Below, piece after piece: positions 24,923 through 34,001 of a stretch of DNA of 64,000 bases. The stretch's first letter is position 1; each line of letters starts with the position of its first letter. The stretch is from Neopestalotiopsis rosae (lineage: Eukaryota > Ascomycota > Sordariomycetes > Amphisphaeriales > Sporocadaceae): contig JALGAS010000012.1 of assembly GCA_023078685.1 (NCBI GenBank), positions 372,001-436,000 of the forward strand. The letters are read 5' to 3'. A model generated the notes under the pieces. It saw only the letters and a list, made by a program, of their open reading frames with translations. It was not told the DNA's origin and did no database searches. The position numbers and the translations under genes are program-made.

Positions 24923-26663
24923 TCATCGAGCCAAATGTGCCGACGCCACCACGACAGCATCATCCTCCGCATTAAATGCCTTGTCGCCAAACGCCATGGC
25001 AATCTCCTCCAAGGTGTGATCAGCCGTCTCGACGTAGTAAAAGTACACGAGCGCCGTGGACACGAGACAGAAGCCCGCAATCACGACGTAGTAGTACCCG
25101 CCGATGCCGGCGAACGCGTCGGGGGCCGACATGCCAATGACAAAGTTGAAGATCCAGTTGGAGCACGTCGACAGCGCCATGCCCTTGCTGCGCGCGCGCA
25201 GCGGGAAGATCTCGGCCGGGAGCAGCCAGGGGACGGGCCCCCAGGTGAAGCCGTAGATGATGTTGTAAATCATCACAAAGGCGTAGATGCCGTGGGCGCG
25301 GAGGTCGACGTCGGCTAGGTGGGCTTCGGTGAAGGCGCAGACGATGCTCAGGGCAATGGCCATGGAGATGCCTGTAGATGAGAAAGTCATCGTTGGTAAG
25401 CTACTTCAGTCAAATTATTCTCTGTGATTGAGAAAGACTTACCTCCCAAAATCAGGAGCGGCTTGCGGCCCCAACGATCGGCCAGCCACCACGTCAAAAT
25501 GGTCGCCGCCACATAGGGGATCGAATTGGCCGCCGTGTACAAGAGGGACTTGGCATCGCTAAAGCCCGCGGCGGCCAGCGTGGTTGGCAGGTAAAACGAA
25601 ATGACATTGATGCCGTTGAGCTGGGCAAACATTTGCGCCGTGACGCCGACAAAGGTGCGCTTTCGGTACCGCGTAAACATTTCCCGCCACGTCGACTCGC
25701 CCAGCGTCGCCTCGTACCGCACCGCCTCCATGATCTCCAGCACGACTTGTTGCACGTGCGGCGCCTCGGTGTCGCCGTCGGGCGTGTGCAGGTCCGCCAC
25801 GGTCTGGGCGCACTCGGCCGCGAAGCCGTTGCGCGCCAGCCATCGCGGCGTCTCGGGCAGGATAAAGGACATGGAGAACAGGATGAATGCCAGTCCCATT
25901 TGGATGAAGTAGGGTCCCTGCCAGGATGTATTGTTGGGGATCAGGTAGTAAAAGCCATAGTCGACCCAGGTGGATAGGGCGTAGCCACCGATTAAAAAGG
26001 TATACTCTATTCCCACCATGAGGCCTCGTCGATGGGGAGCGGCAATCTCGGCCTGAATGACTGGTACCGTCATGGAGAGGAAACCGACGCCGAGACCTTG
26101 GAGGGTACGGCCAATGACGAATGTCGTAAAGTTTTGTGCGAATGCTTGAATAAACGCTGTGGCAAAGTAGATGAAAGCTCCGAACCGTACACACTTTTTT
26201 CGACCGACAATATCACCGACACGGCCCGCAATCAGCGATCCGACGGCGGCCGAGATTTGAAGACAGGCCACTAGGATTCCCGTGACGGACGGGTCGACGT
26301 GATCGGATGTACCATCGGCACCGCCATAGTCGGCAAAGAATCTGGCGATGAATGTTGGGTTTACGAGGAGTCCGGCAACGATACCTGAAGTCGCGACTAA
26401 TTAGATATTGTTGATAACACTCTCAAAGTTCACGGGAAGGCCATACCTTGATCATAACCAAACAGAGCATCACCTAGACTGCCAAAAGCACATGTCATCC
26501 ATAAAAGAGCCTTGCCTCTGAACGGATAACGACGGTTGATGGTCTTGGGCTTGAGCTTTGATTCAATCCATGACACTTGGACAGGAGGGATTTCGGCCGT
26601 CGTGGGAGGAACGTTCTCCTCGAAAGAGTTTTCGGATGTCTTGTGCTCCATGGTCATGTTCAA
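24923..26663 (-). CDS. MFS sugar transporter (SP family)
   Basis: Plasma-membrane sugar porter of about 535 residues with twelve expected membrane segments. Exons are 26663-26447, 26384-25443 and 25371-24923, and all junctions keep frame. Family signatures are clear: GYDQG in the first helix, GRVGDIVGRKKCVRFG after helix 2, the AEIAAPHRRGLMVG loop, PETPRWLARNG after helix 6, QLNGINVISFYLPT in helix 7, LADRWGRKPLLILGG, and PAEIFPLRARSKGMALST after helix 10. These place it in the sugar porter group that carries hexoses, pentoses or polyols. Three Met codons (26663, 26657, 26651) are close together, so the exact start is uncertain. It is divergent from a polyol dehydrogenase gene across a 740-bp promoter with a CGG palindrome, which suggests uptake of the substrate of that enzyme. 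Confidence 0.93.
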
Positions 26664-26940
26664 TGTGCGGGAAGGGATCTCGAGGGACCGTGCAATGGCA
26701 TTGGTAAGTGAAACCCCAGACGGAGATATCCAACGGCATTATATATTTGTCTTTTACCCCATGGGCAACCACGTGGGTCCGAACAAATTCTGGGGTGAGA
26801 AGAGTCAAGGCGCATGGAACCATGGTGACCATGTCTGTTAGCTCTGGTGTCGTTCTGAAATCTGGGGATGCTTCATCCCCCACCGCTATCTCTCGGCGTT
26901 TGTTGTTATTGAAAAGACCGGGAGATTCTTGTCCATCATA

Positions 26941-26955
26941 CGGTTCCGGCGGTTC
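26941..26955. promoter_or_regulatory. Second CGG motif (partial copy of the palindrome)
   Basis: CGGTTCCGGCGGTTC shares the left arm CGGTTCCG and central GC-rich core with the palindrome at 27067, 126 bp away; the second arm is direct rather than inverted. It lies about 280 bp upstream of the transporter start. Candidate Zn2Cys6 site. Confidence 0.35.
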
Positions 26956-27066
26956 AAGGGCCCCTGATCTATACTAGATTGACCAATAGCCACCTGTGTC
27001 TCGAGTGTCTGGTCATAGGAGCAATGGCGTGGACTACCGGTCCACCATATGGTCCCGCCTTCTTTA

Positions 27067-27083
27067 CGGTTCCGCCGGAACCG
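27067..27083. promoter_or_regulatory. Perfect CGG palindrome, candidate Zn2Cys6 operator
   Basis: CGGTTCCGCCGGAACCG is a perfect inverted repeat of 8-bp arms around one central base. It sits about 320 bp upstream of the dehydrogenase and 400 bp upstream of the transporter. Zn2Cys6 dimers typically bind paired CGG triplets in inverted orientation, and two such regulators flank this gene pair. Binding itself is not shown. Confidence 0.45.
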
Positions 27084-27403
27084 AAAGCTCAGCCTAGCTC
27101 TGATTGGTCAGAGGATGGCGCACACACAATGAGGAAGATTGTACCGGCTCACGATATCATCCAGATTTCTCGGTATTGATTTGATTGCGTCAGGTTTTCG
27201 GTATTTCGGCATCGTAATTGATCTGCCACGTCGTAAATGTTTTGGTTGAATCGACCTAAATATTTGGGATTCCTGTGTAAACTTCTGGGCAGCGTTCATT
27301 CTACAGAAAAGTCCACCGCAGAAATCAAAACTGATCATTTTACAACATTACAAGCTTATAGATTCTTGAGAACATACTCGCAATCGCTTGCAAAGTAGCC
27401 ATC

Positions 27404-28531
27404 ATGGGCTCAACTTTCACCGTGAGTACCTCGAAGACCAAACAATCCGTGTCTAACAGAACTCTTTCTCAGAACCTGTCCTTTGTCCTCAAAGAGCCTA
27501 AATCCGTTGAATTCGTCGAGCGACCGATCCCGACCCTCAAGTCACCACACGATGTCCTCGTAGCCATCGCCTACACCGGCATCTGCGGCTCCGACGTGCA
27601 CTACTGGCAGCACGGCGCCATCGGCCACTACGTGGTTAGGGACCCCATGGTGCTGGGCCACGAGTCCTCGGCCGTGGTCGCTCAGGTGGGCGACCAGGTC
27701 ACGTCGCTGCAGGTCGGCGACCGCGTCGCCTTGGAGCCGGGTTACCCGTGCCGGCGGTGCGCGCCTTGTCTGGGCGGCCACTATAACCTCTGCCCTGATA
27801 TGCGCTTTGCCGCGACGCCACCATACGATGGGACCTTGACGGGGTTTTGGACGGCGCCGTCTGACTTTTGCTATAAACTGCCAGACCACGTTTCTGTGCA
27901 AGAAGGTGCCATGATTGAGCCGCTGGCGGTGGCCGTGCATATCGTCCGGCAGGCCCAGATCACACCGGGGCAGTCGGTAGTAGTGATGGGAGCGGGACCT
28001 GTGGGTTTGCTGTGCGCGGCCGTCGCCCGGGCCTTTGGAGCTGATCTCGTCTGCTCGGCCGATGTCGTAGATTCCAAGCTCGAGGTTGCCAGGCGTCTGG
28101 CTGCTACCCATACCTACTCTGCGAAGAGCGTGTCCCCGCAAGAGAACGCGGACAACCTAAAAGAGCTCCTTGGTTGCCCTGGCGGAGTAGATGCTGTGAT
28201 CGACGCCTCGGGAGCTGCATCCTCTATTCAAACGTCTCTCCATGTCGTTCGTGCTGGTGGCACGTTCGTCCAAGGCGGCATGGGTAGGAGTGACATCGAG
28301 TTTCCCATCATGGCCTTGTGCCAGAAAGAAGTCACGGCAAGAGGGTCGTTCCGATATGGTAGTGGAGATTACAAGTTGGCAATCGAATTGGTGGGAAGTG
28401 GCAAAGTGGATGTAAAAAGCTTGATAACAACGGTTGTCCCTTTTTCGGAAGCAGAACGGGCTTTTGAAAAGGTTGCGTCGGGTCAAGTCGTCAAGATTTT
28501 GATCGCGGGCCCGAACCAGCGATCTACGTAG
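27404..28531 (+). CDS. NAD-dependent polyol dehydrogenase (xylitol/sorbitol dehydrogenase type)
   Basis: Medium-chain zinc dehydrogenase predicted to oxidise a polyol such as xylitol or sorbitol to the ketose in the cytosol. A 51-nt intron at 27422-27472 (GTGAGT...TCTAACAG...CAG) keeps frame without a stop. Splicing gives MGSTFTNLSFVLKEP, the usual N-terminus, and 358 residues. Catalytic zinc ligands appear in GICGSDVHYW and GHESSA, the four structural-zinc cysteines in GYPCRRCAPCLGGHYNLCP, and the nucleotide-binding motif in VMGAGPVGLLCA, followed by ADVVDSKLEVARRL with an Asp expected for NAD rather than NADP. It most resembles fungal D-xylulose reductase; L-arabinitol dehydrogenase is an alternative. 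It is divergent from the sugar transporter and converges within 35 bp on a Zn2Cys6 gene. Confidence 0.9.
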   Translation: MGSTFTVSTSKTKQSVSNRTLSQNLSFVLKEPKSVEFVERPIPTLKSPHDVLVAIAYTGICGSDVHYWQHGAIGHYVVRDPMVLGHESSAVVAQVGDQVTSLQVGDRVALEPGYPCRRCAPCLGGHYNLCPDMRFAATPPYDGTLTGFWTAPSDFCYKLPDHVSVQEGAMIEPLAVAVHIVRQAQITPGQSVVVMGAGPVGLLCAAVARAFGADLVCSADVVDSKLEVARRLAATHTYSAKSVSPQENADNLKELLGCPGGVDAVIDASGAASSIQTSLHVVRAGGTFVQGGMGRSDIEFPIMALCQKEVTARGSFRYGSGDYKLAIELVGSGKVDVKSLITTVVPFSEAERAFEKVASGQVVKILIAGPNQRST

Positions 28532-28564
28532 TCTGAAAGAAATTTGAGAAAATTCCACTCATGT

Positions 28565-30154
28565 TTATGATGCAATCTCTTGTGAGGACATGAACTCTTT
28601 TGTCTCATCCAATCCTATGAACCTGCATCCATGATTAGCAGCTTGCCATGCACTGGAGATGTTGCCCTACTTACACGTTCAATAGAATTTCGGCAAATTC
28701 ATCAATATCAGAGCCTCTTCCATGCTCAAGAAAGCGTTCAAAAGAGTGATTTTCCATGACAAATTGCGGCTTCTCCTTCCAGGCACGTTGGAACTCCGCG
28801 GAAGACTTGGCCTCCCACAAAGAGCGTGCAAGTGTCCAACGGTGGGTGTAGGCCCATGGGTTTGGCTCCCCTGTGCTCCAGTCAGCTATTCATTCGATTT
28901 TCACAGGCAAATCCATCTCACCATCCCATTCAGGATCTTTCATCAACTCGTACAGACCGAGTACGGAGTAGGCCATGAGAATGGTGCGGCGGACGCATTC
29001 GGCGAATATCCATTGCTAGAAAAATTCTCGATTAGTACAGACCACCAATAGTATCTGATGAGTGATAAAAATAATTACCTCCCACTCTGGGGGTTGTGCT
29101 CTCGCAATGCCTCCCTCTATTCGCGCAACCGTGCTCAGGTTGTCGCGCATTTTGCACAACTCTGCCAGCCACGTGGTGAGGAGCGCATTGTCTCTTTCAG
29201 CCTGGGCCCGCAATGCGACGTCGCCGTCAAAGAGGCGAATGATTTGATACAGCAAGAGAGCCTGGGTTCGTGCAAGGCGCTCCGTCGTGGTCGTCACGAA
29301 GCGGACAGATTCAGCGGCGACGAGCTCACGTGCACCCTTGTGCAGTGCGCGCACGACCATGGCCGTGTTGGTGGGGGTGCGGTTGGTGTAGAGCACACTG
29401 GTGGAAAAGCAGGAGACGATACACTCTGGAGTGTGAGCGCGGTAGAGGAAGCGGTGCAGAAATGGCGTTGCATTACGGGTTGCCATGTCTGTCACAAAGT
29501 CCTTGACGCGGTTTGCTATGTAGTATAGTGGTGTGCTAGGATCATGGAGGTGCCACGGATCAATGTTATCCTGAGGAGAGCAGAAGATGTTGTGAGCAAT
29601 GCGTATATCTTTTGATTCGGCCAGCATGCTTCACAACTTACACACATGGGGGCCATCTTCTCATACGACCGCGTGATTTCTTGGTCGGCTGGAGTACTTG
29701 GCCGTTCGACGACAGAGTCATCTCCAAAGGTGACGAGCCATTGATCCATGGAGGAATGAGTGTTGGCATCCATAAGATCTACATCATTGTCCATGAGCAC
29801 ATCATTGCTATGAGAAGTATCGGCCGGCGGTTGAAGCAATAATTCAGCAGAATAGTCGGGTAGAAAGTCCGCAACGACATCCGCATTTATGGATCCCAAA
29901 TAGTCCATCTCCGCTGGTGGGCCGGAGCCGAAGAGGGTGTCTAGATCGGAAGGTGGTCCATCATGATCACGCCTTGCTTGTCTGTCAGCTTGAATCGCCG
30001 TCCTGGTTTTGCTATAGTCGCAGGGTATATTTCTTTCTGCACATCGCGAGCAGATTGGCATTCGCCTGTCGCATCGGCGCTTTGTCTGGACGCAGTTGTG
30101 GCAGTTCTTCTGCCTTGATGGCGGAACCGCGGACCCTGCAGCGGAAGCCCCCAT
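28565..30154 (-). CDS. Zn2Cys6 transcription factor converging on the dehydrogenase
   Basis: Predicted nuclear regulator of 450 residues from five exons: 30154-29642, 29570-29079, 29015-28922, 28870-28675 and 28622-28565. All junctions keep frame. The zinc cluster lies at about residues 18-45 (CHNCVQTKRRCDRRMPICSR followed by CAERNIPC), with perfect C-x2-C-x6-C-x5-C-x2-C-x6-C spacing. A linker of about 120 acidic and polar residues follows. The C-terminal half (DPWHLHDPSTPLYYIANRV, PFLHRFLYRAHTPECIVSCF, ARTQALLLYQIIRLFDGD, then PNPWAYTHRWTLARSLWEAK) matches a common short class of Zn2Cys6 proteins without a full fungal_trans domain. An earlier stop at the exon-4 end would be read if the last intron were kept. 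Its 3' end is 33 bp from the dehydrogenase gene, so their untranslated regions probably overlap. A regulatory link is inference. Confidence 0.85.
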
Positions 30155-30557
30155 CCTGACCGGAAGCTGTCGGTTGGCGGGTTGATATCTGAAATGCTAG
30201 GTGATCTTACAAGGTTTGTTGTCACATCGGAAGAAGCTCCGAGTTTGTCAGTGACAGGTTGTCAGATCGACTCGAGGGTCGACGGATTCTCCGCAACTCC
30301 GCAAACCGCCCGCCACATTCTAGCGTCTGGTCAGCCAAACTCCGCTGCAACAGACAAGCACGATTATGCCAGTGTAGAAAGACATCAATTGATTAGTTTC
30401 ACTGTTTGCACACCTTATTTGTATATCAGTTTTCTGTTGTATTTTTTTTTATTACTTATGCTTTTCGAAGAAACATCTCATACGGTTCGTTAACTTGTGT
30501 TGTGTCTTCTAGAACCCTCTGGTTGCGTGCTACAGTGACTCTCGGGGCTATAGTAGC
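30155..30557. other. Intergenic, promoter of the second Zn2Cys6 gene
   Basis: About 400 bp between the regulator start and the aminotransferase stop. It has a T-rich run near 30440 and no gene-like frame. Confidence 0.45.
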
Positions 30558-32113
30558 CTAAGCTTTGCGCACCACTGCATCAATGGCCTCTGCTGTGTAA
30601 ACGAAATTCTTCGCATTTAGACCAGCAACATTGATGCGACCACTGGCAGGCAGATGAATGTGATACTTTGCGGTGAGCTCTTCGCATTGATCGGCCGACA
30701 ACGCAAGTGTCCTATGAATTATTAGTCACATTCTTATAGTACAAGTAGCATTGCTGAAGACATTGAAACTTACGAGAAGAGTCCCTTGTCTGTGATGATG
30801 TGATCCCAGTTTCCGGGTGTCTAGCATCAAAGTCAGCTGAAAATTGTCTCTACATACTCAATGCACACTAATATACCTTGAGCTTCACGGTGAGATTCTC
30901 GTGCAGAATTGCTCTGTTTCTGTGCAGGCGAGCTCTCATCTCGGCAAGCTCAGAGACCCTATAAATGTGGTAGCAGCGCAATCTAACCAAATGACACTGG
31001 GTAAAAGTCTTACCATTGCTTCCTCAGCTCAGCATCCGAGAGAACAATCTTGACCAATCGAGAGCCGAACGCCGGAGAAGAAGAGAACTCTTGGCGAATC
31101 AAGACACGCAATTGATCCTTGACATTGGCAGCCGTCTCGGGCGTCTTCGTGACAACGTGCAAGGCGCCGCAGCGCTCTCCGTACAGGGCAAAGTTCTTGG
31201 AAAACGACTGGCACACGATCACCTCTGGGCATGATGCGGTCATGATATGCACACCGGCCGCGTCCTCGTCGAGTCCGTCTCCGAGGCCTTGGTAGGCAAT
31301 GTCGATAAACGGTAGGTGCTCCTTGGCGTTGAGTTCCTTTGCCAGGATCTTCCACTGCTCCACCGAGAAATCGGCGCCGACGGGGTTCTGGCAGCAGCCC
31401 TGGAGCGAAAAGATGCTCTTGGCCGGTGCTTCTCTAATGGTGCGCAGAACCGTGTCAAAGTCGACCTGTTTTGTGACGGGGTCCACGTGGCGGTAGGTCT
31501 CGACCTCGAGGCCGACGTGCTTGAACAGAGGCACAGTGTTGCCCCAAGACGGAACACCCACAAAGACCTTGGGTTTTGGTTGAATGTTGGTGACGAGCAG
31601 GAGCGCTCCGAGGTGGTTTGCTCCAGTTCCCGAGATTGTCTGGACAGATGCTACCTATATTGGGCCATTGTCAACCACGTGCATTTGCGAGCACCCTGAC
31701 AATCAAAGTGACTAACCTTTCCGCTAGATACGGCACTGTTGCCCTCACCAAACATGACATTGGCGGCCAACTGCAGGAACTCGGCTTCTCCTGTTGTGAC
31801 TTCATACTATCTCTAGATGATGAGCAAAACCCATACACACGTTTGAGAGTTTTAGGATCGACCTACGTCGTGTCCGAGATCGAGCTTGTCGAGTCTCCTC
31901 TTAGCCTGTAACAATATCAGCAGCACGAACGTCAGAAGTATGAAGCCGGCTCAAGTTTACCTCTCGTACCACCTCCAATTCTTGATATTTTCCTTGCTCG
32001 TTCCGGTAGATGCCTACTCCCACGTCGACCTTTTCGGGCGAAGTATCGGCATCTGCACGCTTCTTCAACCAGAACATGGGGTCGCTTGGACCAGGAAGAA
32101 TGTGCTCAAACAT
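30558..32113 (-). CDS. Aspartate aminotransferase
   Basis: Pyridoxal-phosphate enzyme exchanging the amino group between aspartate and 2-oxoglutarate. The start at 32113 gives MFEHILPGPSDPMFWLKKR, without an obvious mitochondrial presequence, so cytosolic or peroxisomal. Several short introns interrupt the gene; the exon 31561-31010 holds the core. Recognisable blocks are KVDVGVGIYRNEQGKY, ISGTGANHLGALLL, VPSWGNTVPLF, GCCQNPVGADF, LPFIDIAYQGLGDG and the cofactor lysine in VCQSFSKNFALYGERCGALH. The C-terminal exon ends GRINVAGLNAKNFVYTAEAIDAVVRKA. The canonical Asn-Pro-Thr-Gly motif reads NPVG here, a tolerated change in fungal homologues. It reads in the same direction as the Zn2Cys6 gene but need not belong to the sugar module. 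Exons between 31010 and 30558 are small and were assigned by homology of the ends. Confidence 0.9.
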
Positions 32114-34001
32114 GGTGGCTGAATTTGATTCTTGTTTTGATACTCTTCTGGTGAACTTGTTCAAAAACCACAGTCTGTATGGTACTATTGCTTGTTGTAT
32201 GTATTGCGCATATAATAATTTGTCAATGACGGGCGTAAAACACCAACTTGTAGTCGCTCAGAGAACGAAATCGGGAACTCATATTAGCGACGACGACGAG
32301 AGTCGGTGGAGCTCGATCCAGAGTCATTTATAATGCACTGTCCAATCAGACACACATGTACATTGAAGATCACCGAAAGATAGGCCATGGTATACTCGGG
32401 TGTGAAGCCGAGACGTTTGGCATTTGCAATTTTGAGCCAGTTGGTAGTGCGATCGCGGGGGTCCATCGGCGAAGCAATCAAGTGCCGGTCGGCCAAAATA
32501 GTGGTGATGCCGAACATCGCACCACGCAGCTAAACTTATCTTCTTCATAGCGTTCACGGTAGTGGACCAGCGCGCTAGTTAGCCAAGATCGCTTATCATG
32601 TCTGTACTGCATAATGCGCAAAACTTTTACCAATCCTGGTGGTTGAGGGATCCAGATTAAGTAGATAGTGTGAGATCTTGGTTTTACACGAGACAGAGCT
32701 TTCTGGAGCGCCTTGAGAGGTGCGACCTTACCATTGATGAATGATTACTGACTTCGAGTGGTGGGATTGGGACGTGAATGGCAGCGCCATGATCGGACCT
32801 TAGATAGTACAGTCACTAATGGGCTGTTCGGGGAGCCCTCCCGATTCTGTGTGGGACCCTCGGTGCCGAAGCCGAGAGTTAGTCATTGGAATCGTATAGC
32901 AGATAGACCGAGCCATTTGAACAGATGATGGATGCATTTCTCGGTATTGGTCCTGCATTCGATCCTCTGCCTTCTGTGGCATTTTTCTTGCGAGTAAAGA
33001 GTGGCGCGTCGTCAGGGCATCACGCGGCGCAGCTTCAGGTGGCGCGGCCATACCATCACCTCACCGAACATTGTCCTCGGACCAGACATAGCAACGCCCC
33101 AGGACGAAGCTGAAAAGGTCAAGCTCGCCTGGTGAGCTTGTCGCATATCATGCTGATGCGGGCAAGGCTCGGATAATTTCACATCTACAACATACTCGTT
33201 GGATGTTGAACTATCGCAACACGATCTACGCCGATAACTTATCGCTATGAGCAACGACTCTCATTTTAACCGAGTTGGCGCAATGACTACCTGCCTAGGT
33301 ACAGCTCTCGAACTGTGCGTTGACAATTTGAGTATAACCGCACGAAGCGAGTACCATTATCGCGATCGAGCTTGCACCTCGTTTCGAACCGTCATGGGAT
33401 TTAAGGGCGATGGATTCCCTTTCTAGATCTACGCCGAGGAGCTGACCTACCAATCTGACTTTGGCATCCCCCTTGTCATGGTATGCAACCAATTCGTCCA
33501 GTGCTTAGGCTGCATTCGCTATGGTGCATCCAATAGCTACGTCACGTGAACGGTATTTACAAGTTGTTGTGCACTTTACTGCTTAACGATTTTGGAAAAC
33601 ACAATCATCATTTCTTTACAAAAAGAAAAAATCGCTGAATCTGCTACTGCATAGAAGAGATCATGCAGCTGAGCGGAGTATCTCATTCGGGAATGCCGAA
33701 TCTCCAATGAAGTTCACAGTGGCGCTGCCACCCATGCTTTCAGCTCGACGATGGAGGGCTCAGCGTAGTATTGTCGGGGATTCAGCCTCGTCCAGTCTGG
33801 GCAGGGGAGGTCGCGATATATCCGTGACATGAGATAACTTCTACTGTGTATATCTGGTCATAAACCGGCCAATGTAAAGTTGTCCTCAAATCCACATATA
33901 AGTTCTTCTTCTGGCGAGACCGAACGTGCACAGCACTTTCCTTTCTTGTCAACTATCTCTCGCACCAGGATATCGTCAATACTACTTCGAAGTTATGCAC
34001 C
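32114..34001. other. Intergenic upstream of aminotransferase and ankyrin gene
   Basis: About 1.9 kb between divergent genes; it should carry both promoters. Part of it (32284-32530) looks like an exon or a gene remnant, described separately. The rest has no convincing frame. Confidence 0.4.
32284..32530 (-). pseudogene. Possible orphan exon or gene remnant
   Basis: A minus-strand frame reads LRGAMFGITTILADRH...NWLKIANAKRLGF...AYLSVIFNVHVCLIGQCI. It ends in a hydrophobic segment and a short Ser/Arg tail and is preceded by a plausible AG acceptor (TTTAG at about 32531). Further upstream another frame (about 32740-32540) is open for about 65 codons without an ATG. I could not build a complete gene and do not recognise the family. 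It could be a decayed membrane protein or chance. Confidence 0.2.

Larger units (their letters stand above)
26664..27403. promoter_or_regulatory. Bidirectional promoter of sugar transporter and polyol dehydrogenase
   Basis: 740 bp between two divergent start codons. It contains the 17-bp palindrome and a second related CGG motif, listed separately. No gene-like frame lies inside. Shared control of the transporter and the dehydrogenase is inferred from the arrangement. Confidence 0.6.

Noticed and set aside
30122..30129. CGGAACCG half-site matching the palindrome arm
   Set aside because: It lies inside the coding exon of the second Zn2Cys6 gene; an 8-bp match is expected by chance.
31010..31699. 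Long plus-strand frames opposite the aminotransferase
   Set aside because: They are antisense shadows of the strongly conserved minus-strand coding exon.
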